64,000 nucleotides of DNA, taken from assembly GCA_948567375.1 (NCBI GenBank), contig OX419760.1, forward strand, positions 23,498,001 to 23,562,000, read 5' to 3'. The notes under the pieces are model-generated. The model was given only the letters and a program-made list of their open reading frames with translations. It was not told the DNA's origin and ran no database searches. Shown one piece after another: positions 45,301-60,554 of this stretch. A program made the position numbers and the translations under genes. This DNA is from Lunularia cruciata (taxonomy: Eukaryota > Streptophyta > Marchantiopsida > Lunulariales > Lunulariaceae). Each line of letters opens with the position of its first letter. The stretch's first letter is position 1.

Positions 45301-45479
45301 AGAGAACTACATTCAAGATATGCTCATGGAGTACAATATGGAGCACTATAAACTTGCATCCACACCTATGGTGCTAGCTAAAGAGTTTGAACAAGGTTCA
45401 AGAGTTGTGATGTAATGGAAATAACACATTACAAAAGATGCATTAGAAAGCTTCTATACTTGGTAGTTACTACTAGACC

Positions 45480-46205
45480 AGACCTTACATATGCATTTAG
45501 TAAGCTCAATCAACACATGGAAAACCCAAGATTGCTATGCTCAAGGATGCTAAGAGTGCTCTGAGGTATCTTGAGGGTACTACATCCTATGGTCTAAAAG
45601 ATCTTCTCAAATACTCTTAAAACTCTAAAAAATTTTACAAATTTTTATTGGACTAGAGACCAAGTGGATAGAAAATCCATATCAGATTTTACTTTTGTAC
45701 TTGCTAGATGTGATATGACTTGGAAAAGAAAGAAACAACATGTATAATCACTCTTCTAGAAGTGTTAAATATTGTGGAGGTGTTGCTTGAGCGAGAGACA
45801 AAGTGGATGACAAATTTAGATCAAGTTTTTACTTTCTACTTGCTAGACATGGTATGACTTGGCAAAGCAAGAAAAAAATTATGTCATTACTTTCTAGTAG
45901 AAAGGTAGTTCAAGAAGTGTTTTGGTTGCATTGGATGTTGGAAGATTTGGGAGAGATGAAAAGTAAGTCTACTATTTTTCTTTGCAAATAATATAAGAAG
46001 CATTGCATTTCCAATTCCTCATGAATGAACCAAGCATATTGAAGTGCAACTGCACTTGATTTGTGAGAAGATACAATCTAGATAGGTATGCACAACTTGA
46101 GTATATACTAAATCACCATACTAATATTTTCACTAAGCCCTTTTTTGGAGAAAACTTTCTAAAAGTCTCAAAAAGACTTGGTTTTTGTGAAATATAATCT
46201 ACCTT
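45480..46205 (+). pseudogene. Copia RNase H
   Basis: The pattern ARHGMTWQSKKK, LSSRKVVQEVFWLHWMLEDLG in 45803-45991, then the TKHIEV-like and IFTKP-like words up to 46150, is the end of a copia polyprotein. A diverged 130-bp partial duplication of the ARxxMTWxxKKK segment lies just upstream (about 45640-45760). Confidence 0.78.
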
Positions 46206-46214
46206 AAGAGGAGG
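46206..46214 (+). other. Polypurine tract of the copia element
   Basis: AAGAGGAGG immediately precedes the TGTTAAAT start of the LTR, as expected for the plus-strand primer. Confidence 0.75.
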
Positions 46215-46562
46215 TGTTAAATAAAGTAAGCTTGGAATATTCCTTGTGATCCTTATGTTGTTTCATATCTTTGCATTTGCCTCTCCTTATTCATCAAGAC
46301 ATGTACGCAACATGATTCAAGTTGTAACCACTAATTGCCAATTGTACCTCTATGTTATACTCAATGAGTTACTCTTATATCTAGACCCATTTTGCCTCAG
46401 CTATTCAAAGACACTCTGATGGCTATATAAGCCCTACCAAGGAAATGATGAAGAACGTTTTTGATCCCTTGTGTTGAGACTTCTTGTAACTTGGTCAATG
46501 AGCAAGGAATCGAGGTGTTATGATTATTTTGTGTACAAAAGGATTACAATGGATTTTCTACA
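46215..46562 (+). repeat. Copia 3' LTR
   Basis: 348 bp, TG...CA, directly after the polypurine tract. It contains a TATATAAG promoter-like box near 46424. A related fragment is at 27280-27500. I find no matching 5' LTR upstream of 39.3 kb. Confidence 0.75.
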
Positions 46563-47490
46563 TTAGGCATAGTGGTTGGAAGTGTAGCAAATGTGAGAAA
46601 ATTCCATTATCATTGAATCATGTTATAAACTTTACTCTTGAGAGTGCTATAGGGATTAAAGATTGACTATCAAATTTATACAATGAGAATGAATTATAGA
46701 TAAGCTATAGCTCCTCTATTCTATAATGAAATTTGCTTGATTATGTAATGTAATTCACATGAGGTTCATTAAAATAATTATATAAAATGTATGAAAATTT
46801 TCATACAAAAGCTTTTTGTATATTTTTACAAGCATTTTATCATTATCACTTGGTATGAAAGAATTTGAAGTTATAAGTAGCTTGTAGCGGTACTCTTTGC
46901 AATAGTTGCAATTACTCTTCTTGGGTGCTTATCTATGTCAATTGTAATGATCATGTTCACATATTTTTAGCAACCAAAGTCCACATCTCCTTGATTAGAC
47001 TCACTATACTAGCTCTTACCTTCAAAGAAGGTGAACCTTGTAGGTCTATTAAATTTTCAACCTATACTTAATAACTAATAGACCATATGATCTATACAAA
47101 TTGGTGTGTGCTCCACCAAAAGCGTATTGAAAATTGCAAATACCCTAAGGTTGTACTAGTGAAATGGTCTTTAGACCAAAAAAAGCATAGGATATGGTCA
47201 CTTAAGCATAAATAGATTAGTTCAATGAAATTTTCTTTAGAGAGAAATAAATCCTCAATCATTAGAAAAACATAAAAATAAGATTTTAAATCACTACCTT
47301 TATAAGAAAGAATACTAGCCTTATTAGTAACATGAGCATCAATGAGTATAATTATAAGAATATAAGAGTGCAAACATCACTAGGATTAGTTGAATCTTTC
47401 TAAAGTCTAGGGATAAATTATTTGGGAATACAAAGAGTACCTAGTGTAAGAAAACCTGACTCAATCAAGTTCAACCTTTGACTGATTTTA
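46563..47490. other. AT-rich DNA, nothing assignable
   Basis: No coding pattern. The 47092-47373 minus frame is hydrophobic and low in complexity. Confidence 0.45.
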
Positions 47491-47499
47491 AGGCATGGA

Positions 47500-48171
47500 T
47501 TCAGAAGTTAAGGAATTATCTTTATGGTACTTCTTAAACTCTATGATACATCCAAGACGCAAGATGTTGTATAATATTTTGGAGAACTTAATAAGAGATA
47601 ATTGCAAATGAAAGAATGAGTAGACCTTTTCATCTCTTTGTTCATATATTCATGAACTTATTTACTAATTAATAATTTATTAGTAATAAGTAAATATAAA
47701 TTACTAATGAATGAAGTAACTAAAATTATGAAGCACTAAGATAAAGAGTTCAAAAGAATATTATAATTCTTGAGAATAATATTAATAAGTATGTGGTCTT
47801 GTGTTGAGCCAAACATAAAGTAATAGTTCATTCAAGTGAACTATCCTTGGACTAGATAAAACTCCACAATTAATAGGCTTGCAAACTCAACTAGAGTATT
47901 CTCAACTTTTTATACAAAGTCAAGATTTTGAAGTTTAATTTCAAAAGCCAAATAATTATAAGTAATAATAGGTCAATATGTCTTAAATTCAAATAAGAGG
48001 TACTCATCTTTGCTAGCTCATCTAAAATAGTACATCTTTGTCTTACAATGGCTAACATTAAATAATCACGAGTAATTTATATTCTTAACCAAAATTTATA
48101 GAAAAAATGTCTTTACAAAACATAAAACTAGACTCTCTTAATGGAGCACAAGTGCACTTGTGGGTGTTACA
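47500..48171 (-). repeat. Solo or truncated LTR, family 1, strongly diverged
   Basis: ATTGCAAATGAAAGAATGA, ATGTGGTCTTGTGTTGA, AACTATCCTTGGACTA, ATTCTCAACT and the terminal GTGGGTGTTACA follow family 1 order. Fifth family-mate in decay rank, with several AT-rich insertions. Start approximate. Confidence 0.7.
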
Positions 48172-50700
<2,529 letters not shown>

Positions 50701-52608
50701 TGGATTTCTTTTTTGGTAACGTTCCACAGTAAATAATGTATCTCTCCCCTTTTTCAATAATTCGAGTTGAGACGCATTCGCCATCACAACAGAAGCACGA
50801 TAACCGTTTAACGATATTGCAACACCATATCGAATATATTGTAAATAGAAGAAGTATTTACTGGTTCAATGTGAGCAACCCCTATTGGTTCTTATTTACT
50901 TACGGAGTCTAACCATCTTTGTAAGCCATCTTCGTAAGTCAACAGAGATGAGTGTACTCATAAGTTATTTCCTCTGATTCTCACCATCCAATATGCTATA
51001 AAACGTTTACAGTAAAGCAGGAAAACCATTTCCATCCTCTATCAGAAAAGGACAATCAAGCATACATTCATAGGATAACACATCTGCATGATGTGAACCT
51101 TCAATACTCAACAGGAGTATGGTATGAAACTTCAGTATTCATTGGAAGTATGGTTGGTACGATCGACCAGTTATTATATTCAGAGAGTGCAATGCCCGAT
51201 TATATCTCTCAATGCTTCTTTGGTAGGGTAGGTAGTCCGGTAATTAGTTGTGATGTCTATATAGGGTTCCCTTTTATGTGATGAGCGTGTATGGTATGCA
51301 AATTGACTTGACAGTGATGCGAATGAGGATCGTCGAAGAGCTTCTGCCTTCGATTATGATAAAGCAGACGTAAGTAACTGGATGAGAATATATCGTAAGC
51401 GAGTTGACTTGATCTTTCGAAGAGCTTCTGCTTTACATTACCATAAAATTAGTGACAACAACTGGTGTATGATAGCACTGGGAGCTTGTGAGGACTCTCC
51501 TACGCACTCTCACAACTCCTGGATGAAAGCTGTACGGCAGTTGTCGATACTTCGATTTGCGTGGGTCTCAAGGTCGACATACACTTGGCACCCTGCTTGA
51601 TGCAGACAACCATTGTGAAGCATATTCAAGTGTAATCTGGTAAGGCTTCTCCCAGCTTTCGAACCAAGAGCCGAGAAGTTGACAACTCTGGCAAAACTAT
51701 TTCCTGACCTTCTGGGGACAGTGAGCGCTAACTATCTGGTAAAGTAGATAAACTTGGGATTGGTGTCTTGCTGATGCAGAAGCTCTTGTTACAGTTCTTG
51801 CATTGCATCTTGTTCTGACAGCTTTCGATGTAGATTTCAGTCCACCAACAGGATTGTTCAGCGTATGGAGACAGATAGGGAGGTCGTCCTCACCGCAGAG
51901 CTAGTCATCCTTCACTAAAAAATAAATTACATTTCATGCACCACAGCGCATAAACTTGTGTATCTAGCGTTAACTCTTGCAAAATTAAACAGACGAGATT
52001 AATTTTCTTCTCCATGATCAGGATAATCCGATGTGCGATCTAGAAGGAAGGTAAAACCATTCCCTTCCTTCCCTAGACTGGAAATTTACATCTCGGAAAA
52101 GATTCTGCATGAAAGGAAATGGTTTTCCACTCAAATGGCAGCAGTACACTTTGCCGTCTGGGCGTAGTTTTTCCTTCATCGTGTACAGGTTTTAGCTGGG
52201 CACATGCATATCGCACCACGTGACTTTCGACTTTCGAGAAACCGTGGCCTCCCATCATCTATGCTAGAGCATGACGGTTCACAGTGTGAAACCCAGCTCA
52301 TCATTATCACCTCTGCACATCAACATCTGCATTGCTTGGTAGGTCTTGGTTTTGGCAGCTAATGAATCAGCTTAGCAGTGATTACATGAGACGATGAGCT
52401 GCATATAAATGCAAGTTTTTTCAGGTTCATCCATTCTTTAGAGTAAGTCCATCGACATCTCGTGGGTATATGCTAAAAGACTAACTAGATGTTTTCATGG
52501 CCCAACACTTGGGGCGCTTTAGTCTCTTGTTCCTCGTAATATCTCACCAGTGCCACGATTAAAGGACCGCAAAATGTACAAGGTCGTCGGTGAGTTCCCC
52601 TATCAATA
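50701..52608. other. Downstream flank of the phosphoesterase gene
   Basis: CpG-containing, non-repetitive DNA. Frames at 51093-51600 (+) and 52073-52258 (-) are not recognised. A minus-strand stretch around 52030-52200 also translates, in a frame too short to be striking, into a Cys/Phe-containing peptide of about 56 residues that could be an exon. I cannot support it. GAAGAGCTTCTGC occurs twice (51336, 51420). Confidence 0.4.
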
Positions 52609-54989
52609 TCAATGTTGAGTATCAGGTACAGATGTTGAGTGATGATAATGACTCTCAACCCATGGTGCTAGTTGCTGGTTATCTGGATCTCGTTTGTGAC
52701 TGCGATAATACTCGGACCATTTAGACGGAAAGGGCCCTCCAAGAAGACCCCCCCTCTCTGAGTCATATATACAGAGGGGAAGTTCTTTCTGTGCTCCATT
52801 TTGCATCCGATCTCTTTCTCTTGGATAAGCCAACGGTGCCTGTATATATCTGTCATCAACCGCTCGAAGACTGAGTCTCGGGTGTAGACAACTAAACCAC
52901 TTCAAGCAATCCTATCCTTCTGTCCATCTATCTCCAATGACTGTATTTAATACAGCTCAGATAACAATTCACGGATGCCACTGGATTATGATCTTTGATA
53001 ATAGCATGATATATTTACATCGTCACAGACACATCATAAGAAGTTATTAAAGGGAGTTAGGTAGGATCAGTAGCCCATTCAACTTCCCACAATCGTCGAT
53101 CGATTCAAAGGTAGCTACTAACACTCCACTTGAAGCAGGTCAGTTGCAATAGACAATCACATCAGGTATTTACCTTATTCCGTCGAGAGTCGAGTCCCAG
53201 GAGAAATGAGTGTGACCAAATAGGTGACAAGCAGTTGCACTACCGCGCTGTCCATGAATACTCCTCACTCTAGTTTCAAGCCAGTCTGAGCCGACCATTT
53301 TCGGTAGATTGGGATATAGGAGCATTCGTTTCTCAGGACACAGTTCCAACCTAAAGAATGCCAAGAATGACAATTTAGCTCAGCCTGCACATATTGTACT
53401 CAACGACATATATCAGAGGCATAAACCACAACAAGAGAGCTGCTTGAGAGAAGATTGATTGCACATGTACTGACCCCTGGAAGACCCGAATTGAGGCATC
53501 AAGAAATTTAGGCACTGGGGATGAATATGCTAAAATTGAACACTTACTAACTAATGGCAGTTGCTGCTCTCATCAATAAATGCAGTAATTACAGAAGCAA
53601 AGGAGAATGTTATATTTTATTACTCTATTCAACAGAGAATGAAGGGAACTAAAAACCTGGGAAGAAAATGTGAGAACGTAATCACTTGATCTTCGCTATG
53701 CAGAAAATCTGGAAGGCCATCCAAATTTGCCTCATTCAGCTGATCGATGTGACGGGCAATAGAATCGTTTGATATGTCAAGAGGAGAAGGCCACTTGCAT
53801 GCGGAATAATCTGTACAAGCCTGTCTCAATAAATTTGCACTGCAAGTTGATTAAGAAGCGGCTGCTGTATGTTCTACTATCCTGAATACAGAACCCGTAA
53901 TTTGCTGACAGCCTCATACACCATTATGATATCTAGTGCAGCAGTGAGCTCGCAGTTACTGAACCACATGTCTGGAATAACTAACCTTCTGCACAGGGGG
54001 TATGTTGTAGCCTTCAATGTCACTTTCCGTGTCAAAGCTCTGCAATTGCCATACGTCGGGTTGTCTTATAAGCTTCGCAGCTTAGGTAATTGACACTTTC
54101 AAGTAAGTGAGAGGATAACTCCTTGCACGTATGAGTTAACTTGGCAAAACCATAAACAGCCCATACCCGAAATGGAGATCACTGAGAAGATGGTCCATAT
54201 AAGTTACCACTGATCATGGTTCACACTGCAAGGACTCAGTCAGTGATTACCTCATGGTACCAAGAGAGAAGAGGTAGAACCCAAACTCCACCTAAATTTG
54301 TTGGGGTTGTGATCACACCAAGCGAACTGCAGATTTCTGTCACTTTCTCCAACTTGGTCAGTGAATCCGTTACCTGTAGTATAGAAAGACTCGCATAAAT
54401 TAAGTCTTATCACTGGCAAAAACTCAAACTTGCAGGATCACATTGGCATGAAGAACGTCAATAAGATCTGTCCATGTGCCATGTTCCATCCCAGAATTTG
54501 TCATCTGAAAAATTAAGATAGAAATATTCTTACATTGTCCTCTCCTCGTCTGCACCATAGGTCATGATTGCCTGGTACGAAAAATACTTCTCTGAATTTG
54601 CTCTTCAGCAGAGTCATGGTGCTGTCAAAAATCTCAAGGTTGTCGGTAACATCACCCGCTAAAATTAACACATGCTGCTTATATTTGGTCGAAGATAAAT
54701 CCTGAAGCCACCTCAAATTCGCCTCATGATCAGTGTGCACGTCGGAAATAAGATAAATCTTCATTGCCCCAGCATTTGATTTGTGATTTGTTTGAAGTCC
54801 GTTCACCGCTCGAATTTTGCTCCAAGGCCTATTTGTTTGCCGGTCGCGGACTTTGCGAGGAGGAGTAATCCTTCTACTCGAAGATAGCAATGATCGAAAT
54901 TCTCCAGAATGCAGCGGTGCTACGCTTTCTCCAGATAAATTAGTGCATGTCGCCAAGAAGGGCGAACGACACAACAACCTGCAAAACAT
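52609..54989 (-). CDS. Calcineurin-like metallophosphoesterase, six exons
   Basis: Exons (minus): 54989-54534, 54373-54251, 54039-53986, 53820-53657, 53350-53174, 52849-52609. All five introns are GT-AG and phases agree, giving 404 residues. The ATG at 54989 follows an in-frame TGA. Metal-ligand motifs of the calcineurin-like fold are intact: SDVH (D83, H85), GD (112-113), GNHD (140-143), SHF (H262) and GHTH (311-314). This matches a conserved single-domain plant family with a PGNHDLW block and a C-terminal LAYPRER block. Its substrate is not established to my knowledge. The first 75 residues are Ser/Arg/Thr-rich with few acids and precede the conserved MKIYLISD start, so they look like an organelle targeting peptide (inference). 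All family landmarks are present, so it is probably functional. An alternative start further downstream at residue 76 would remove the targeting region. Confidence 0.92.
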
Positions 54990-56140
54990 TCACAAAGCTT
55001 GGCATCTTCAAAATCTGTCCTATATTCATGACACACTGAACCAAAGTGCATCAGACATCACTAGCTTTGCTGGAGGCCCTCACAGCCAACCAAGGATTGG
55101 ATCAGGTCTTAGATCTTTCTCTCCGCCAAAACCCAAGAATAGTGAATACACCTGTTCCGCAATTTGTGCATGAAATGAAAGATTGCATCACCTTGCTGCT
55201 CAAAACTGAAGCGAAATAGCTCCTGAGCACTATTCAGGTCAAACTAGAACAGAAATAAGTCGACTTCTGAGGTGGTACTTCTGGCAAAGACTCTTAAGGG
55301 CGAGTGCTGATTATGAAACGAGCTTTGTAAAGTTAATGTGCAAAAGATAACACCCATCCTGAGAGCAACTGGACACATCCATCATTATCATATGCGAGTG
55401 CGAAAATTATCCTTCAAAAGATAATTCTACTATCCTAAGTTTCTCAGTCTACTGATCGTAAATTCGAAAACTCTAGAAGTAAATGATAATAGAGATTGCA
55501 CCATAAGTTTGAAAGAAGAAATTACATCTTGTCGGAAGCTTGGAAACGAATGGCAGCTAACAGAAATTCTGTTCCATTCTCTCGCGGATGGACATAGTTC
55601 CAGGTAAATCAAGGCTGCCCCTGCAGATTCATCGAACTTCAACCTACGCGTCTGTTAACTCGTCCTCTTGCACCCTCTGCCAGCAAGAATTATTCCAGTC
55701 TAAACACCTGAGACCGTGTTCCAACTTATCAGAATGCGCACAGACTAAATACCCCCATTACTCCCGATGTTCGAACCTCGTCCCCTCCTCCTCCGTATCT
55801 CTGCCGTTTCAACCCGTGTGTTGACATGAAGTTCCCAGTTCGAACCTCATGGCATCAAACATCCAGTATTCAACTAAGGTACCAAGCGAATTATTCGTTT
55901 TGGATTGGAACCCGCACTCAGTCAGGACAATTCAGCACCAATTTGCCTCGAGAAAACTCCTCGTCGTACGTGTGTCAGCAAGTCGCACCAAAAGTGCGTT
56001 GGAGCTTTCGCCCATTCACCGGAGTCTTGCAGGAGACGCGACTTCTACGCATGCTTTGTCCAGCAGCGATTAACTGGGATACAGGAGTTCTACTTCTCCT
56101 ATTTCTCTTAGGAAAGGATCATAGTAAGATTATTCTCCTA
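54990..56140. other. Upstream region of the phosphoesterase gene
   Basis: CpG-containing DNA expected to hold its promoter and leader. All three plus-strand frames are partly open between 55826 and 56143, which argues against any one being coding. No TATA box is certain. An AG acceptor-like TTTTGCAG just inside exon 1 leaves open an upstream non-coding exon. Confidence 0.4.
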
Positions 56141-57673
56141 TAAGCATCAAATTATGAGTTTATAAGATCTTTTTTCTTTACTTCCATTCAATTGACAATG
56201 GTTTAACTTAACTTAAGTGTATTTTAGGTACTAAAATCTGAACCTCGTGATTTAACCAAAGCGTATTTTTGGTACTAAAATTTGATATGTTTTGACCTTT
56301 AAATCTGAACCCTACTTTGAGTTGCCAATACTATCATATTATTTTGGATTTTTTAGTATACATGCAAAAGAAGTCTGAACTACTTATCTCAATTATATAT
56401 TCCTCTCAAATATGAGAATATAGTCATTAGCAAGAAAAATTAAAATCTGTAACTAAGTAAATACATTTTTAGGAAAGATAGGTCAAGTTCCATGGAGTTT
56501 ATAGATACATTGAATTTTTTTTAAAAGAGTGTCTTTTATCATGGTCAAGTTTAGGATGCATATTAAACACTTTTGATTGAATGCATATTTTTTCCCATGA
56601 GTTCAACATCATTGTCTAATCCACCTTTCTAGACTTTGTATCCAAATTGAGGTCTCTATATAAAATTCAATCATAAACAATGGATTCTTAAACTAGAAGT
56701 GAGCAATATGTGTCCAAAATTTACTAGGAAAATATTACTTTAAAATGGATAGGATATTGACAGACTCCTTGTTTAGAGCTAATTATAAAAAAAGTCTTGT
56801 ATTACTCAAAAGTGAATATGATATCAAACTACCTCTTCTTTAGGCTAATTGTTAAAAAAATAAAAAACTCTAGAGTGTTCTCAACTATCATGTGAATTAT
56901 CCACATCCTTATTTATATTTTATTCACAAGTAGATGTCACTTTAGCAATTTCCCTTTCTGATATGAAAAATTTGTCTTTGTGATGATTTGCAAATAGGTA
57001 TTCTATATTTAAGTTGTTATTTCTCCATCAACGAAATCAATTGTTAGCAAAGCTAACTCGGATATATATATATTACACTTGTTCAATATCTCCTAATTTC
57101 AATACCATCTAAAATAAACATGTCTAGAAAATTATTACCAATCCACGTATCCTTGACTTCCATAGCATATCATTGAATTTGATACTCTTTGGAATAACTC
57201 TTGTTTCATCATGTCTTCAATATTTAGTCTATTTAAAAGTAGCTTTGTTTTAGATTACTCTCTACAACCAATTGAGCTTGTCCAGCATAGGATTATATCT
57301 AATAGAAGGATTGACTAAATTTTTGGTTCAAATAGAGAATACAAATGGATTAGATCTAAGAACTATTTTCCTCGATACAATGAAACTATTGAGAATTTGT
57401 TGTAATATAAATTTGATTATCACTAGAGATATCTAATCACTATCAAAAAATTTGGAGCAAACAATACTCACATTTTCTTTAAGGTCATGTATTGATTGGA
57501 TGAAATTCACCAAACTATCTTTCTTTTGTATTGTGTTTCTTCCAAATATCAATTCAAATTGACCAACTCAAAAGTTGACCACTAGTCTTAATTCAACGAT
57601 GTAAAAGTAGTTCCACTCTTTAAAAGACAACCAAGATTGTCTGGTGCTAGCTATTTATTCTATGTTCTTTCAT

Positions 57674-58135
57674 GATGAGCTTGAATATTTAATTGTCAAA
57701 TGTTGTTCCATGTTAGTTAAGTGTGATTAAAAATATTATTTATACTAAATAATGAATATTTTGATCAAGTGTTTGTATACCCAAATTTGGTAACTAGAAT
57801 GGCTTTTGTTTAAAATTACATAATGCATATGTTGCTTTGTGTTAATAAGATCTAGTGTTATAAAACAACTTTCCTTCCAAAGTTGTTTGCTAATTCAATT
57901 GAATGATAAGCTTGAACGTTTCATTGTCAAATATTTTGCATATTCATTAAATGGGATACAAAGATTATTTTTACTAATTAATGAAGATATTTCAACCAAG
58001 TACTAATATACCAAAATCTGGCAACTAGAGTAGCTTTTTTCTTAAAATTGCATGATGCATCTGTTGCTTTGTCTTAATAAGAGCTAGGAAATCTACACAC
58101 CTTTCCTTCCAAATTTTGTTTGTTAATTTAATTGA
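57674..58135. repeat. Diverged tandem duplication, 231-bp unit
   Basis: Unit 1 57674-57904 and unit 2 57905 to about 58135 share GCTTGAA, TTGTCAAAT, AATGAA.ATTT, GCAACTAGA/GTAACTAGA, TGTTGCTTTG and CTTTCCTTCCAAA in order, roughly three quarters identical by eye. Confidence 0.75.
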
Positions 58136-58180
58136 ACATATGAGCAATTCAATCATTGGATTGACCCACCAAAAGAAGAG

Positions 58181-58212
58181 TTTAGGGTTTAGGGTTTAAA
58201 ACCCTAAACCCT
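58181..58212. repeat. Interstitial telomere-type palindrome
   Basis: AGGGTTTAGGGTTT at 58184-58197 is followed, after a single A, by its exact reverse complement at 58199-58212, so two TTTAGGG units meet two CCCTAAA units head to head. TTTAGGG is the common plant telomere unit, and AAACCCTAA is also a known promoter motif (telo box). Confidence 0.9.
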
Positions 58213-58615
58213 ATCTTCTCCTTCCCATTACTGATGTAGTGGCCGTTGCCTTCACTAACTCACCTTATGTAGTATTGCTTGTCTGCATTTGCTACTCATT
58301 GTAAAGTGGGGTGAAAGTGTGACACAATCCTTCCTCTCTCTTGCAAGCTACGTAGGTTCAGTCCAAAATAAAAATGGGCTATGAAAGGTATGAAGTAATG
58401 GGGTGGTAAGGTCCATTCTCCAACTATGAATCATCTGACCTACTCTCTGGTGAAAACACTTTGCCCAATTCACCGCTTCTCCTACAAACATCTAGTGGAA
58501 AAACCAACATGTTGCTTCATCACATAGGTGGTTTGCTTTGGCTTAAACATGGCCATCATATGCTAACTATACCCTTTGTATTGGGTCTTTATATTTATCC
58601 ACCTTGTACGCATTC

Positions 58616-59444
58616 TTAGTGCAAAGAGCACTGAAAAAATTTTGCACCCTTGGTTTCTTCTAAAGAATCACACTTCCAATGGAAGATGACTCCTCCTACT
58701 TCTCTCGCTTCTCTCCCCAAGACTAATCTCCAATCTGACTCAGTCCATCTAGGCAGATTTCCTCTATTTCCTTCTATCTTGGGACCGTCTTTGCAATTGC
58801 TGGTAGCAATTCTTGCCATGAACCCTAGAAAGCTCAAATTCTAGTTCCATGCTAAAAAGGTGATGCAAAGTCTATTCAAGACTTTGATCCTTACCACTAT
58901 GTCTAATCTATGAATTGCAAGATTCCTCACTAAAATTTGCTTATTACCCTTTGGTGGCATCATGTGCTTTCTCACTCTAGGTCTCTAAAAGATCAAACCC
59001 TCCTCAAAACCCGACATCCTAACTCCTTTGGGACAACTATTGAGACGCATGGAATATTGTTGTGACATTTCAGAACTCCTTGGATGAAGTCTCAATCTGA
59101 TATATTTTTGCTGCATGGGCATTCTTTAGTTGATCTTCAATTGACATGCAAATTTTGCGTGTCTATTTTTTATCACTCTCAATGTCATCTTGATCCGAAG
59201 GTAGCTATTTTCTTTACATGTACTTTCTTGATTGGCTAGACCCAAATAAAAGTTGTTATAGGTTCTTTGGATTGGGTTGTGCATCCCAATGCAAAGTGTC
59301 CTTACTTTGGGTCTATGCTTCCATAAGTCTGACCTGAGTCCTTCTAACTCAAATCTGAGGTCTATGCTGAACATACAATTCTTCTCTTTTTTCTGCATTA
59401 AGCTTCGTTAAGCTTCAATTTGGCTTCATTAATACACTTCTTCT
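58616..59444. other. Unassigned DNA downstream of gypsy element 3
   Basis: Two minus-strand frames, 58616-58837 and 59126-59398, fall where the end of the element's integrase and its 3' LTR would lie, but neither shows a recognisable domain and no LTR is identified. Confidence 0.35.
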
Positions 59445-59882
59445 TTAAAACTTGTCAAAAACAAAAAATGTGGGTACCATATAGGCAAACTCAACAACTA
59501 TGAGACAAGTATCCCAATCAATGTGGTGAAAATTGACAAAGGCATGTAACATGTCCTCCAAAGTGCAATTTGCTTGTTCTACTTGTCCATCAATTTGAGG
59601 ATTATAAGCTATCAACAATGCAAGCTTGGTAGCAAGGAGTTTAAATTTTTTGCCAAATTTTACTAGTAAAGTGAGATCTCCATCAGAGATGAGGACCTTT
59701 GTCATCCCATGGTGCTTAAAGATTATGTTAAAGTAGATCTGGGTTGATGTTGGAGCATTAATTGTATCCATAGTAGTTGCCAAATGAATTTGCTTGTTGA
59801 GCATATCAAAACATACTATGATGGCTATATAGCCTTGTTCCATGTTTGACAAGGATATGATGAGGTCTAAGCTTACTCCCAA
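59445..59882 (-). pseudogene. Integrase core of gypsy element 3
   Basis: The translation carries IVCFDMLNKQ (first D), HHGMTKVLISDGD (second D), then AYNPQIDGQVEQANCTLEDML with the third-residue region (Glu in QVEQ), and WD..L..VEFAY, a typical plant gypsy core. 145 codons are open. Confidence 0.9.
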
Positions 59883-59980
59883 TGAAGAGATGGAACTGGT
59901 TGTGATTGAATGAGTCCACTTGGCTTTTGGTTACTAGCCTTGTTGCATTGGTAGCTCTCACAAAAATATTCTTGAGCCTC

Positions 59981-60187
59981 TCATGTCATGTTGGGCCACC
60001 ACCATTTGCATTGTAGGATATCCCGGGTCTTGTCCACACCCATGTGACTAGTGATTAGTAAATCATGGATTACTTGAAGGCACACAAGTTGTAGATCATC
60101 CTTGGTTGGAAAATAGATTTGAATGACTTCCTTGAAGAAGAAAGCATTATATTCCTTATTGTGTGCTGCAAGATGACCTTTAACCAT
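59981..60187 (-). pseudogene. Integrase zinc-binding region of gypsy element 3
   Basis: VCLQVIHDLLITSHMGVDKTRDILQCKWWWPNM corresponds to the H-x3-5-H half of the HHCC domain followed by the WWP block. The CxxC half lies just beyond, broken. Confidence 0.78.
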
Positions 60188-60554
60188 GTAAAAGAGGTGG
60201 ATTTTTAGAAAGTGGTCCTAAACTCAATTTGGAATTTTGAGTCAATTGCAATTGTTGTAATTGCTATTATGATGAAAGATTTTAGAAGAGTCTTCAAATG
60301 AGGTCATTGTGATAAGGTATCAAAAGTAACATGGAACCTACCAGGTTTATACCAAGTTTGATATTAAATGATTGTAGTTTTTCCTTCTATTGATGATGTT
60401 GACTTTTCATGTGCTCTAAATGAAATATTTGTAACAAATGTTTCTGATCAATTAGCATGATCCTTTGTTTCTCCAAGAGATGATGCCTCCATGCCTTGGT
60501 GGTATATACCATTGCTAGTCGTTCTTGATCTCAAGTAGAGTAATTTCTTTTTGT

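Larger units (their letters stand above)
56141..58615. other. AT-rich intergenic DNA
   Basis: No gene recognised. It holds a diverged 231-bp tandem duplication and a telomere-repeat palindrome, listed separately. Confidence 0.45.

Noticed and set aside
54430-54504. A seventh constitutive exon in the phosphoesterase
   Set aside because: The conserved family aligns across the exon 1 to exon 2 junction without it; kept only as a possible cassette.
55826-56143. Three overlapping plus frames upstream of the phosphoesterase
   Set aside because: All three frames being open at once indicates low stop density rather than coding; no domain.
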